Source of the DNA: Gibbula magus
Lineage: Eukaryota > Mollusca > Gastropoda > Trochida > Trochidae
Direction: 5' to 3'
DNA length: 64,000 nucleotides
Assembly (NCBI GenBank): GCA_936450465.1
Contig: OW388296.1
Coordinates: 34,638,086 to 34,702,085, forward strand
The position numbers were made by a program, and so were the translations under genes. Positions within the stretch are counted from its first letter, which is position 1, and the number at the start of each line of letters is the position of its first letter. Below are positions 13,501 through 25,400 of the stretch, in pieces. The notes beneath the pieces were generated by a model. That model made no database searches, was not told the DNA's origin, and saw only the letters and a program-made list of their open reading frames with translations.

Positions 13501-14310
13501 ATAACATGCTTTACCTCTGTTACGTAGATTTTATCGCGGAGTAGACTATTGTTAAATTTCCAAAAGCCCTTTCCCCTTTCAAGTTTAGTGAATTCTATTT
13601 CCAGTAGAATCATTGAATGATCAGATCTATAGCTGGTGGTTATGCTTGTAGAAGTAACAGATTTCTCCAGATTTCTACTTGTTAAGAAAAAGTCTAAACG
13701 TGCTTGTTTTAAAGGTTTTGATTTTCTCCATGTATATCTTTTCAGTTCAAGATGCGATTCTCTCCAAGGATCGTACAGATTGAGTTCCTCCATCATGTCA
13801 TGAATAACTTGTTTTGAATTTGGATTATTGATATGTTTATAGTTGAATGTGTCTTTTTGTTGATCTTGGACTAAATTAAAATCACCACAAATTATATTGG
13901 TTTCTGTTTCCAGACTAATAATCGTCTCCTTGATATTTTCATAGAATTCAGGAGTATCTGTATTTGGACCATATATGCAAGATAGACTTATTATCTCATC
14001 ATCTAGTTTATTTTTAGTATTAGATAGTTTCCATTTTCATTGTCATTAATTTCTTCAATTATTTTGAATTCAAATGTATCTTGAAACAGTATTGCTACTC
14101 CTCGTGACTGGCTAGTGAAGGAACTAAATCTTGTCTCAGATGAACCCCATTCTAATTTGATCTTTTGTTCTATATCTTTAGTGAAATGCGTATCTTGAAT
14201 ACAGTATATATCTCCATTTTTCTTTTCAAATTTTCGAATACGTCTATTCTTTTCTTATAGTTATTTAATCCCTGGCAATTTGACGACCAGATTTTAAGTT
14301 TTCCTGTCAT
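10587..14310 (-). pseudogene. LINE ORF2: endonuclease-reverse transcriptase with two frameshifts in the endonuclease part
   Basis: ORF2p nicks target DNA and reverse-transcribes the element RNA at the nick. The frame opens at ATG 14310 (MTGKLKIWSSNCQGLN, the usual endonuclease start). A frame change near 14215-14240 shifts to the frame of DIYCIQDTHF and the Glu/Asp catalytic region, and a second near 14008-14016 shifts to the frame of SLSCIYGPN and CGDFNLV; after it the frame stays open to the stop at 10587. SDHSMI ends the endonuclease. RT motifs follow in order: GFMKGRY, IDFEKAFDSVEW, RGCRQGDPLSPYIF and the catalytic FADD at 12251-12240. A C-x2-C-x8-H-x4-C knuckle (CTFCNN...HLIFDC) lies near 10950-10895. 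The 1069-residue uninterrupted stretch and all RT residues are intact. The frameshifts could be real mutations or assembly errors in A-runs. Confidence 0.9.
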
Positions 14311-15096
14311 AGTTTAGTCATTATTATGTCTAACATATGTTCAACAGTTGTGATTGTTGTGATACCTGATTTCATTATGCATGTTGCGGGGAAGACATGA
14401 AGAGCAAAAGTGATTCTATATAACAAGGACATGAACAAGAACATAAAATAAACAAATGACACGACCTCCGTCGTCACAAACAGAACATGAAAAACAAGCT
14501 TCCGCTTCACCCCCTCATTAAGTGTTACTTCGTATACACAGTGGAAGTCTATTCCAAGATTAATGTTTGCAAAAAAAAGACCAAGCATAGTCAGATGTTA
14601 TTTGCAGTAAGAAAACTAGTATCAGCTTCTCCAGTTCATTCCGAGTAATGATAGAAAATGATAACTAAAACATAAAACATCATACTTACAGATAGTGTGA
14701 CATCATAGTCCATGTAAATCCGTAAATGGAATCCTTATGAACACACATTTCATTCAACACAAACACAAAATATGACAGTGACAAAATATTTCTGTCCCAA
14801 TTCACCGTTCGTCGGGTTTCACCCACGCGGCATATAGTCACATAATGCTGTTATACAACTACTTCGCATATTTCAAGACAAGAAAATAAAAATAAATGCA
14901 TTTTCCAATAACATAGTGAGCGGATATATGATGCAATTAACAGGTCATAATATTCATCACCTGAGGGTCATTAACGTTAATGGAATTATGAAGCGAGGAG
15001 TATTGAGTTAATTTAGTAACTTTTCCTTGTATTCTCTTATTGTTGTATTCAGATGTTTAGAGGAAAACAGTGTTGTTTATATCCGGGTGTAAACAG

Positions 15097-15825
15097 TTAA
15101 ATGATAGAGTTTTCGTCGTACTTCTTCCATGGCGAAGATGGGTTATGAGGTTCTTTTACTTCGAGTACAATTTCAGTTCCAAGAACGCGAACTCTTGTCC
15201 AAAGATTTCTTTCTTCGCGTATTTCGTTCGCCTGCCGACTCAGGATTGCCCGCCGTTTCTTCATCATGCCCGGTAGGTCAGTTTGCACGCTGATTCCAGT
15301 TCCCTTCAGGACTTTACGCGCGTCGAACACGTTGTCTCGGTCGCTCATTTTAATGAAGGTGGCAATTATGCTTCGCGGAGCCGATGGGTTGTGATTTCGC
15401 TGGTATTCCGATTTAGGGAGGCGATGAGCCGTCTTCAGTAGCATATCCTCCGCCGTGTCTTCTGGGAAATTGAGCTTGTCAATAAAAAATCTTTTGAGAA
15501 CTTGCTCGGTGTTTTCTTTTGGCGTTTCTGTTATCCCATAAAATAGCAGATTCGGTTTGCGATCGTGGATATCTTTGAGAATATACTGGCGTTCGAGCGT
15601 TGAGTAGTTTTTCTTATGGTCGGCCATTTCTGAGCGTACTTTATTTATCTCGGTCCCCTGTACAGCCACGTCGTGCTCAATACCGTCGACTTTTGTCTTC
15701 AGCTCTTTAACAACATCTTTTATGCCCTGTAGAGAAACGTTTACCTCTTGGATAAGCGCAGTAAGTCTCTTCTCGGCTCCTTTAACAATTTCCTCTGTCG
15801 TAGCAATAGAGCGGGACGTAGTCAT
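15097..15825 (-). CDS. LINE ORF1: RNA-binding nucleic-acid chaperone, 242 aa
   Basis: L1-type ORF1 proteins trimerise and coat the element RNA to form the retrotransposition particle. The start is the ATG at 15825 (MTTSRSIATTEE); the frame is open further upstream only with a non-ATG codon. Residues about 10-85 are heptad-rich and charged, a likely coiled coil. Residues 91-165 fit the RRM, beginning with the RNP-like NLLFYGITE. Residues 166-230 fit the C-terminal domain (VQTDLPGMMKKRRAIL). Length is short compared with the 338 aa of human L1 ORF1 and lacks a zinc knuckle. The frame has no stop or shift. It sits 786 bp upstream of ORF2 and about 190 bp downstream of the tandem-repeat 5' end. 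Confidence 0.85.
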   Translation of the reverse strand: MTTSRSIATTEEIVKGAEKRLTALIQEVNVSLQGIKDVVKELKTKVDGIEHDVAVQGTEINKVRSEMADHKKNYSTLERQYILKDIHDRKPNLLFYGITETPKENTEQVLKRFFIDKLNFPEDTAEDMLLKTAHRLPKSEYQRNHNPSAPRSIIATFIKMSDRDNVFDARKVLKGTGISVQTDLPGMMKKRRAILSRQANEIREERNLWTRVRVLGTEIVLEVKEPHNPSSPWKKYDENSII

Positions 15826-16011
15826 TTTGTACGAAGACACAAATTCACACCTTTTTTATTCAAATGTTCTTTAATTAGCACGGTTTTATTAAGTTTGTCG
15901 GTTTTACTAGGCGTTGTGTTAAGGAAAGTTTTATTTAGTCATATGGGTTTCCTGATTAACTTGGATTACAAGTGAAGGGGCAGCGGGAGCTCAAACTTAG
16001 CGTGGCCTGTT

Positions 16012-16225
16012 GATTCCCATGCGCAACCGGAAGTCCCTTCCCATGCGCAACCGGAAGTCCCTTCCCATGCGCAACCGGAAGTCCATTCCCATGCGCAACC
16101 GGAAGTCCATTCCCATGCGCAACCGGAAGTCCATTCCCATGCGCAACCGGAAGTCCTCCCATGCGCAACCGGAAGTCCCTTCCCATGCGCAACCGGAAGT
16201 CCAATTCCCATGCGCAACCGGAAGT
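16012..16225 (-). repeat. nine tandem 24-bp monomers forming the 5' end of the LINE, each with an ETS-type site
   Basis: The motif ACCGGAAGT (ACTTCCGGT on the LINE sense strand) starts at 16026, 16050, 16074, 16098, 16122, 16146, 16168, 16192 and 16217; spacing is 24 except for 22 and 25 at the distal end. Each monomer also carries CATGCGCA, an NRF1 half-site-like word. The last copy touches the LINE target duplication at 16225, so the array is the element's own 5' terminus rather than flanking DNA. Tandem promoter monomers are known at the 5' end of rodent L1s; a promoter role here is inference. Confidence 0.85.
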
Positions 16226-16235
16226 CTACTAATTT

Positions 16236-18898
16236 GTGGACAACTGGCTATGCTAATTAATTTGCAAGTATATTAAGTCAGTACAAATTAATTATTTCAG
16301 ACTATTTGAGGTAAAAAAAATTATGTATTGAGTACCGGTAATAAATATCTAAATTTGTTCCAAATGTTTGCTTTATTTTCAAATTTAATTTCTCAAAATA
16401 ATGTTCATCTGGAATTAGAGAATTTATATGTACTACAATATTTACTCAATACATCAGAAACATTAGTTAGAAAATCAACAAGTTGATGCTTATAACACTG
16501 TATCATTCAATGTTTCAGAAATACATTAGATTTAGCAGTTCTATTAATATTATTATATTACTTAATTTGGTCCAAGCTAAAGCTTGGCAGAAGTATTATC
16601 CTAAGTGTTACCGCAACACCACATCAAGATAGGAGGGCTTGCTATGCTGACAGGAGTTACTTCCCTTGAACGACTTCCCACAGATCTGTGTAGTTTTAAA
16701 GTGTTTTCAATCTGATGAATACACAATGCATTGAACATTAAACAAGTATCAGATTTTTATCAAACGTGATAAAAAAATAAATGCAAGACCTATAGGAGTA
16801 TAAATTGAGTGATACACAAACAAATACATTGTAAATATAAACTGTATGAAATAAACCTTTTATTAAAATTCTGTTTAGTGTAAGTAAATCATGGATTTTG
16901 AAAATTACATCTCAATGTTAAGTCTTTTAATAGTTAATAATTTAAGAACTGATTTCTAATAAACTAATAACAGTATTTTTTCATTTAATTTTTTCATTTA
17001 TTTTTTTCAGCAAATCAAAGCCAAAGTCAATTTTCGCAGATTTTTCTAAAAACAATATTTAGCTAACTACTCAAGAAAACGCCTATATTCAACTAACATC
17101 TCATTTTTAACAGATGTAGACTAACGCCAAATATATAGCTGTAACTGATATATTCATCTTTCAGGGGAGTTAACTCTTTGATCCATGGGTAATTGTAAAC
17201 AGAGTACATGTGACCTAATCTTTGTTTCATTAACGTGCACAAAGCTTTTAAAGCTGTTAATAAATAAGAGTAATCAATAATGATAAAGACTGACATTTAA
17301 AATAAATTGTGATTCAAATTAAAAACCTTTTGTCAGTGTGGCAAATTTTACGATTAATTTGTGGCCAACTGCATGCAATAAATTGTATTCTACAAAAGTA
17401 AATTGATAACAAAAATAATTTAATTTCTTGTCACACAGTTATTTGCATTTAGCTCAAGATCTCATGTACAATGTCAGAACAATGAGAATATATTCTGAAT
17501 GTTGCCCAGTGAGTGACAGATTGGCTGGCTCAGTCAGGTCAGAGGTCATGTAGAATAAGGTCAGAGGTTACAGGGGGAGGGAGGACAGATGGTCTGTATC
17601 TAACAAAACAGACAAAACTAAAGGCTCTATCCACAAAATTAAGACTCCATGAATGATACATTTCCTTTGTTTTCTAAAGACAGACAGAAAATAATTTATT
17701 AAAGACTCACCACTGCATAGGGCCTTAAGAAAAAAATAATTTCTTTCTGGTTTCCACCCGCATCAGTTTCAAACCCACGCCTCAGGTCTTTTATTTTTAG
17801 GTTTTAACAAAAGAAAGGGGCAGATAACTCTAATTCTTTAGCCTAAAAAACATTGGACATTGAAAATGTCACTCGTTTTTGTTGAGATGGAGTGAAGGGA
17901 TGAGATTATTGGCCATTTGGAATAGTAACACATATTTAAGAGGGTTTGTGCTTTATTTATAAAAATAATTGTGTTAATTTTGTTCTTTAACTGGTGAGAA
18001 GTTTGTATAAAATGGATTTTATCTCTCCATTCGAAAAAAAATAATTCGAAATAAATTTTTTAAATCGCATCATTGCATCATTTTTGTCAGCCTGTAAAGA
18101 CCAGAAACGTATTCTTTTTAAGGTCTAGTACAATACAATAAAAACAACATCAACGCCGCTCTTAAAGGAGCTATGAGAGACTATTATCATCAAAATATTA
18201 TTAACTAAAGAGCTCTTGTCATTTTCTTCATCTAATTTATTCGGCTTTTATTTCATAACATATGGACTTGGAAGACTGACTGCATATATCTTATCTTATC
18301 TATTTTATCTTAGGACACATAGTCTGAGACAGTCACAACATTATCTGACGATATCATGTACAAAACAGGATTAAAAACATCAGACTGTAACTATATTTGA
18401 CTTCTATTGACACTGAGCAATCATTTAGTGTTCTCATTGATTTTCTGGACATAATTAAGTAGTGAACTGATTCACAGTACAATTGATTGATGCAGCAATA
18501 AATAGAACAGCCTGAAGGTCGGTCTGACATACAGCTGGAGACATCTTCTCATCAACATGCAGCTGATGCTTCTGCATCATCAGGGAACTTAACCCTTTAC
18601 AGGTGGGGTCCAAATTATTTCAGGCAAGTCCGAGGTCACTGACTTACAAAATTTGTTTTTGGACACACTCAAAATATCACAAAAAAGTCAATGACTTGCC
18701 TTCTTCAGCTGTGAACATTGGCATGACTTTTACACAAACCTTGGTGACTTGCATAAAAAAAACGTTGTAGGTCCTTGACTTATTGACACATAAAAGATTT
18801 TTCAACCTGTGGTCTATCCTAGTGGCTTATCTCACAATTTGCACATATACAGTTTGATATATACAATATAGTATACATTTCAAATTCCCCATACAAAA
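16236..18898. other. non-coding stretch with two DR1 sites
   Basis: AT-rich, with no coding signal (longest frame 67 codons). The only notable item is the pair of DR1-type motifs at 17536-17570. It is intron if the two RASSF-like exons are one gene. Confidence 0.5.
17536..17570 (+). promoter_or_regulatory. two DR1 nuclear-receptor-like sites 22 bp apart
   Basis: A perfect AGGTCA-G-AGGTCA lies at 17536-17548 and AGGTCA-G-AGGTTA at 17558-17570. The first is the consensus DR1 for RXR/HNF4-type receptors. The helical spacing of about two turns is compatible with cooperative binding. No function is proven. Confidence 0.4.
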
Positions 18899-20984
18899 TT
18901 AACCCTTAACTTGCGGGTCCCGTAATTATCCGGGAGGCTCTTAGAGAAAAATGTTAGAACCCTTGGCGAGACCCGTACGTTGGACTTAGTGCATTTACCG
19001 GGTCAGTAATAATTATATTTGCCCCCCAGGCGAAATGCGAGACGAAGTGTGTCCGTATATCGCCACATGAAAACTTGTTTACATACATCTCGCAGTTAGC
19101 CAGGATAACGAGTCTGTGTGAATGTCCGGTCGAAATATCAAGTAAAATTCACACCAAAATGCGTGTGCATTGTTGACCCGTATTACGCATCAATAATTAG
19201 CTTTACAAAAGGCCAATTTTGTCGTGCTCCGCTCCGAAGCCTTATTTCGCTTGAGGCTATTTTCACCCACGTGTTTGTATTGCGGCGGGTTTGCCTCGCC
19301 CGAGACTGCTATCTGCCTCGCATCTAGCGAGACGGGGAAAAAATCGGCAAATCGCCTTACTCCCGCACTTCATATCATGTGAGCGAATTATTTGTTTTCA
19401 AAAAACAATACGGCAAAATAAAGGGGAAACAATGGACTACATTCCCATATAAAATTAGAACATCTCAAAAAATAATAAAGACACAGCAATCGCCGTGAAA
19501 AAGGTCATGTTTACACTTCATAAATTTTGAAACAATCGGCGATTTTCACAACTTCTAAAACATTTATCACGGCTAAAATACTGGATGCATTTTCATAATT
19601 TTTATATCACAATAAACCGAAAAGAATAATCTTTTATTCTATATAAAATGCGCAGATTTATTCACAGAAATAAAGAAACAATTTTACCTTTCTGAGAGGC
19701 ATGTGAAACCAAACGGCACACAAACTAATCAACATATTTTCATCAGTTATGGTTCGAGGTTAGCGTTTATTTGAAAAGTCAAACAACATAACCATATTTG
19801 GGTTGACATGTGCTTATTTGTCAACTGGTTCGAGATTATGATTTCTTGGAAAAGTGCGATGAAAGACCGTTTGCAATGCCGCATACATGTTGTACCTATT
19901 TACGATTTTATAGGTGGAAATAAAGACAAACTTTACATAGCTATAGAATTATAACCAAAGGTCGCATTCTAATAATTTTTATATCATTGTGAAGCTAGAC
20001 ATCTTGTCTTCAATTCCGTATATAAATGGAATTTTTTTCGTTTCGTATTTATGATGTTACGAGGCCCGAATTAAAGACAATCTTTCGAAAGTAATAGAAT
20101 AAAAACGAAATAACATAGAAAATTCATTCAAAGTTTCGGGTGTGAATTAGCCATTTGTGTACGGGTGTCGCTACTTGAATTTGTATTGAACACCCGTATA
20201 TAGTCCTTATTCGCCATGTAGATGCGGTATATTTCGTAAAAACGGTACCGGAATCGCCGCCTGGAAATTCCGCCAGCAGAGCTTGTTAGTGCCTAAACTC
20301 AAACTACTGCTGCGAGCTGCGAGCCTGTAAATTCTGCCACAGGGGCTAAAAATGGTAAAATATATATACGCAACCAGGCCTACCAAAGAAAAACGCGAAT
20401 TGCAACGGAAAGAATCGAAATGCATACAGAAAGAGACGAATTTGCATAGTAAATAAGCGATACGGAATGAAAAGACGCGAATACGCACACAAAAGAGACG
20501 ATCAGCAATTAAAAATACACGAGGACGCAAAATGAAAGACGCGAAGCGCAACACTGTGACTACGCATGCGCTGTCCAATTAAAACATGGCGGATGAAAGT
20601 TTGACCCCGTCGACTTGGAAGTTGAAATGCCTTTTCTGCTTCTTACAAATGATTTCATGATGTTTTATGAATTAAAGAAGGGTGGAAATGGTTTACTAGA
20701 ATGTTCAAGAAATAAATAACCAGCCTTCATCACATCTGAGAAATGTCATGTTTTGCTTCGCTTTGATTACTGAGCATGCGCAGTCACAGTGTTGCGCTTC
20801 GCGTCTTTCATTTTGCGTCCTCGTGTATTTTTAATTGCTGATCGTCTCTTTTGTGTGCGGATTCGCGTCTTTTCGTTCCGTATCGCTTATTTACGATGCA
20901 AATTCGTCTCTTTCTGTATGCATTTCGATTCTTTCCGTTGCAATTCGCGTTTTTCTTTGGTAGGCCTGGCAACGTAAGGGTTAA
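18899..20984. mobile_element. TTAA-flanked (piggyBac-like) non-autonomous element containing a nested foldback element
   Basis: TTAA at 18899-18902 and 20981-20984 flanks the termini CCCTTAACTTGCG (left) and CCCTTACGTTGCG (right, reverse complement, read after removing the nested insertion at 20374-20969). TTAA target duplication and a CCC start are typical of piggyBac elements. No transposase frame is visible. The inverted repeats match at 11 of 13 positions, so confidence is moderate. Confidence 0.5.
20371..20972. mobile_element. 596-bp foldback element with arms of about 200 bp
   Basis: The sequence starting CCAGGCCTACCAAAG at 20374 recurs as its reverse complement ending at 20969. The arms are nearly identical over about 200 bp, with only a few mismatches such as in the AGTAAATAAG/CGTAAATAAG stretch. 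A possible 3-bp duplication, CAA, flanks it (20371-20373, 20970-20972). The middle of about 200 bp is unique. Apparent frames here, which read FASFILRPRVF on both strands, exist only because of the arms and are not genes. Confidence 0.75.
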
Positions 20985-22044
20985 AATAGATGGGATTAGT
21001 TTGAAATTATTGGTAAAATGTATGATATTATGTTATAATATTACTGTCATTATCAGTTGAATTACGAAAGTGTGAAATGGTCAGAAATGTTTTTGTCATT
21101 GAACAAAGTTGGTACATTCACATGACAGCTGTTCTACCAGTCTGGTGACTATCATGTGAGTACATGTGACTGACTATAATGGACTGAGACCAGCCTGAGA
21201 CAGCAGAGTTGGAATGTTATCAGGGACACATCAAGACACTGACACCACACAGGAAGTGACCTTGCCGTGTGCAGAATACTTCAAAGTTCAAGCATCCCTG
21301 TATTTGTGAATCCAGCCAACAACTGTGGTGAGCAGAGGGCAAAATAAACTAGAAAAGGAGCTAGATATGACCCCATCATTTGCTTGAAAATGTGTTCCCT
21401 TGACCTCAATGACTTTCATTTTATATTTTTGCTAGGTAAATATTTTGGCACAAATATTAAAAGTGATAAATATTTTATACAAGGATCTTTGATCACCTTA
21501 TCTTGGACTTGAACACTTGTTGAAACTTAGTAATTCTTCACACTGCTCTATTAACAAATATTATAACAGTGGCAAACCAGGTATGCTGTCTTGAAGACTG
21601 GAATTATTCCTAATACCACCATCCACCTCAATAAACCACACCTCCCTTATCACAAAATCAAGCATACAGAGCCCCTTATCTCCTTCAAACCTGGCAACTA
21701 CAGTAAACCATAAAGCCATGTTCACAAATGTGATATTTGATACTGGACCCTTAAATAAGCCAGTGTTAAAATGAGGAAATACTGTACATTACAGCAAACA
21801 TGGCCCCTTGTCTCTAAATGCCCTAACACCATGGATGACAACATAGATTACATCCTTGTCAGTTCCTGCTGAGTGCTCCCTCAAACAGGGTATCCAAACT
21901 TGTGCCCATTTTGAATAGTATTAGCAAAGCACCAAAGGCACTTATTAGATTAGCAAGTCATCATCTTGGATATGCTAAATGCACAAATAATATCACTGAA
22001 TCAATGAGGAAGTGAAGTGTCAGACTACAGAATGGGACAGTGCC
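20985..22044. other. non-coding stretch between two foldback copies
   Basis: AT-rich sequence of about 1.06 kb without coding signal or repeat that I recognise. Confidence 0.5.
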
Positions 22045-22451
22045 CACTTTCAGTAACCAAAGCGAAGCAAAACATGACATTTCTCCGATGTGATGAAGGC
22101 TGGTTATTTATTTCATGAACATTTTAGTAAATCATTTCCACCCTTCTTTAATTCATAAAACATCATGAAATAAGATGTAAGAAGCAGAAAAGGCATTTCA
22201 ACTTCCCAGTCGACGGGGTCAAACTTTCATCCGCCATGTATTAATTGGACAGCGCATGCGTAGTCACAGCGTTGCGCTTTGAGTCTTTCATTTTGCGTCC
22301 TCGTGTATTTTTAATTGCTGATCGTCTCATTTGTGTGCAGATTCGCGTCTATTCATTCCGTATCGCTTATTTATGATGCAAATTTGTTTCTTTCTGTATG
22401 CATTTTGATTCTTTCCGTTGCAATTCGCTTTTTTCTTTGGTAGGCCTGTCA
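22045..22451. mobile_element. second, one-armed copy of the foldback element
   Basis: This is the reverse complement of about 20374-20770: the unique middle (from CAAAGCGAAGCAAAACATGA) followed by one arm ending in TTTGGTAGGCCTG. The other arm is absent. The word differences from the first copy, for example TTTGAGTC for TTCGCGTC, show independent decay, largely of CpG sites. Confidence 0.75.
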
Positions 22452-25400
22452 ATGGTGATTCACACATGGGGGTGTCTACACAAGGAAGGTAGGCTGAGAG
22501 AGGTCTTGAACTTTTCATTGGTCTTGATCAGTGATTGGGAAGGCCACGCGCCATGCGCAATTCGCGCATTCTCCTTCAAAATGTCCCCATACAGTTTGTG
22601 ACCCGTGCGCCATGATGGCGCAATAGCTTTTCTCAACTAATTTTGAACCTAAATACAATCTGTTGCTACTCATACCAATTCATAAATGGGCATGCGTACC
22701 TCTAAATCCTATCAAATAACGAAGTAAGAAATCCTCCCACGAGTACATCCATCTTTGCTGGTTATTAACCAATCGAATGGTCGTCAGATATCACGTGATG
22801 AATTCATCAATGAAAGAGTAGTACTACACCACCATATATAGAAAACATGGCAGGCGGGCGACGAGACACGTGACCGAAACGATTTTTCCTGTCTCGGAAA
22901 AGTTAACTGAATTTTACTTTTGAAATTCTTATAATTACAATATTTTGGAATGTTATATACCAAAATACTGGTCAAAACCCTATATCTCATGTATAAGTCG
23001 ACCCCCCTTTGACCACGTGCTGACTGACACCGAGCGACAAGTCGACATGCCCAAGAGTCAACATAGCGGCGATTGGTAAGCAGCGATGTCGACCGACTGA
23101 TCAATTGTTTTGCCCTAAAAATTATTAAATGATAATTTATTTTTCAGACGTTGTAAACAACCAATAATAAAATACAGCTTGTGACTCGCGGTGTCTGCTA
23201 TTATTTGTTTCAATCAACTTACATTTTCCTATCAACAAGCCGAATAAACTACGACCAACATGTTGACAAAACTTTATTAGATAACCGGTGAATAGTTAAA
23301 TTCTTACCTAGTAGAAAAAGACGTAAAAAGACATTGCTTTTACTTTTGAGATGAGAAGTGACAGGCTTTAATAACTGTTAATTACAATCAATTAATGTTA
23401 ATTTAACATCAAAGCTTAGATAATTGCCGGATGCGCTAATGAATCACTACCCTGTCTGGCAATTAACAAATCTATTCACAACCTTATTCACACGTCTGTC
23501 TATCAACAAGTATATTGAGTATACACTATTATACAACATGAATGGTGAACATCTTAGTAACAATACAATGATAATCGGCAATTTACATTTATCTAAATAT
23601 TTTTTAATATATTCTATTTTGTTAGAACATCTCAGAAATTATACGTCTACTCGTACCAGTAATTTGCACTTCTCACTGTGTTAACACTTGATTATTGTTT
23701 CATGAGGATCTATCTCGCATGTCACCGGCTTCTATGTAGAATCTCATTGGTCCACGTGACCTTATCGGGTCACTCGACTTACATCAAGGCTAGATTATCG
23801 ATCGATGTTTGTCAGGTAGATAGTGAAAATTATAATATAAACTTTTATGAACTTTCGTGATTGAAATGTAATTTTTATTCATATATCACGCTATATTTGT
23901 ATTTTAAAAAGACAACAATAAAGCATATGTTTTTTACTCAATGATTTTAATATTGACTCGATGTTTGTGAATTGTTTCCGGTGTAAACATCGTCCGTTCG
24001 ACTTGCTGGGCTGGCAGATACTTACCTGGCCTCTAGATTTTTGGGGGTGAAACATAGACCCCGTGTATAAATCGAACCCCCTCCTTGACCCCCTAATTTT
24101 TGGTGTAAAATTCTCGACTTATACCCGGTAATATACGATAGTTTTCAGAATTTTGTTATTGCAAACAGTAACTTTTATGTGTTCATGTTCACCTGTCAGG
24201 CTGTGTTGAGTTGTTATTAATGGTGAACTAAAGACCAAGTGTTAACATGAAAATAATAAAACTGACACATGCAATTTTTTTTTTATTATTGAATTTGAAA
24301 TGGGAAAACAATGTGACCTATTGATTTGTAAATGACCTATTTAAAAAGAACTGTTCAGGACAATTAACCTGCTGCTTAAAATTCCATTAAAATTATTTCT
24401 TGATTTCCGGCCCATTGTCTTAGACCAATGGCCCATTGAAAATTGAAATGGCCCATTACAATTCCTACACATGGGGCCATTGTCTCAAGCTAAGAATTGG
24501 CCTTCCCAATCACTGCTTGATAATAGAAAACAATATAGTGAAAACATAGCAACATGGTATCTTGTTCTGCAGCTGACTAGCACCAGTGTTGACAAACATG
24601 AGAACCATCATTGTTTAACATCAGTAATTCAACATTTATGATCAACACAAAGCCAGGTAAGAACTTGATACCTACAACCAATGGGAATGATGCTTGCACA
24701 TGGATGAAAATATTACCAGACTGCGAGCACAACATCGCCAGTTGACAACCTGAACTCCATCGACTCTTACATAGCTAACACTGTATTGATACCAACACAG
24801 GGCTCTGTTGTTAACAGATACAAGCTGGAACTATTGACACACAACACCAGATACACAGTTATTAAAACATACATAAACCATGGTCATGTTGCTTCGTTAG
24901 ATTCTCTAGTTTAATACTGTCTGAGATGTTTGTGCAATAAATAATCTTGATTTACATAGCAGCAGTCACTAACTTTAGGTTAAGGAGTTATCATCTGAGA
25001 TTGAACTTTAATCTAAAATAGTCTTGAAAATTTTATCAAATTCAATCTAGGTCAATCGGTGACATCTTAACATGGTCAACACTGGTTTCCTTGTGAAAGC
25101 AAAGATGTCTGACTATTTGACCTTCACACTTGCATGTGTTTTCACTGAACTGTTTCTTGATATACTCAACATGACATATTAGATCATGCAGCATCAGCCG
25201 TGATAGCCGCAAACATCTCGCCTCATGTGCTAATGCAATTATAGAGCGGGAATGAAGTTACAATGGCCATGTTTCCATAGGTAGAGATTGAGCGAACATG
25301 CCAGGCTGGGTCGGTTGATCACATAACAGCCTTGAGAATAGACACTCATTCTCCTGTAGCTCTGCATGCCCTTGACTGTAGTGTATAAAGACTTGTTTTC

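Larger units (their letters stand above)
10405..16235 (-). mobile_element. near-full-length L1/Tx1-like LINE with 11-bp target-site duplications
   Basis: The element runs from a tandem-repeat 5' end (16224) through ORF1, a 786-bp spacer and ORF2 to an AATAAA (10433-10428) and a short poly(A) at 10422-10416. It is flanked by a perfect 11-bp duplication, TCTACTAATTT, at 10405-10415 and 16225-16235. Intact duplications, an open ORF1 and only two visible frameshifts in ORF2 indicate a recent insertion. Two ORFs, an ORF1 of coiled coil plus RRM type and an ORF2 with apurinic endonuclease, reverse transcriptase and a C-terminal Cys/His knuckle place it in the L1/Tx1 group. It lies in the intron of the RASSF-like gene, if that gene is continuous. 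Confidence 0.9.

Noticed and set aside
15956..16276. Open frames of repeated GLPVAHGN or SIPMRNRK octapeptides
   Set aside because: They are by-products of a 24-bp repeat (a multiple of three) read in several frames; the array is the LINE 5' end.
20207..20977. 123- and 62-codon frames with near-identical proteins on opposite strands (FASFILRPRVFL...)
   Set aside because: They come from the inverted arms of a foldback element, not from a gene family.
22975..24150. A complete DNA transposon with TATAAGTCGACCCC ends
   Set aside because: The words recur but I could not find matching inverted ends or a target duplication.
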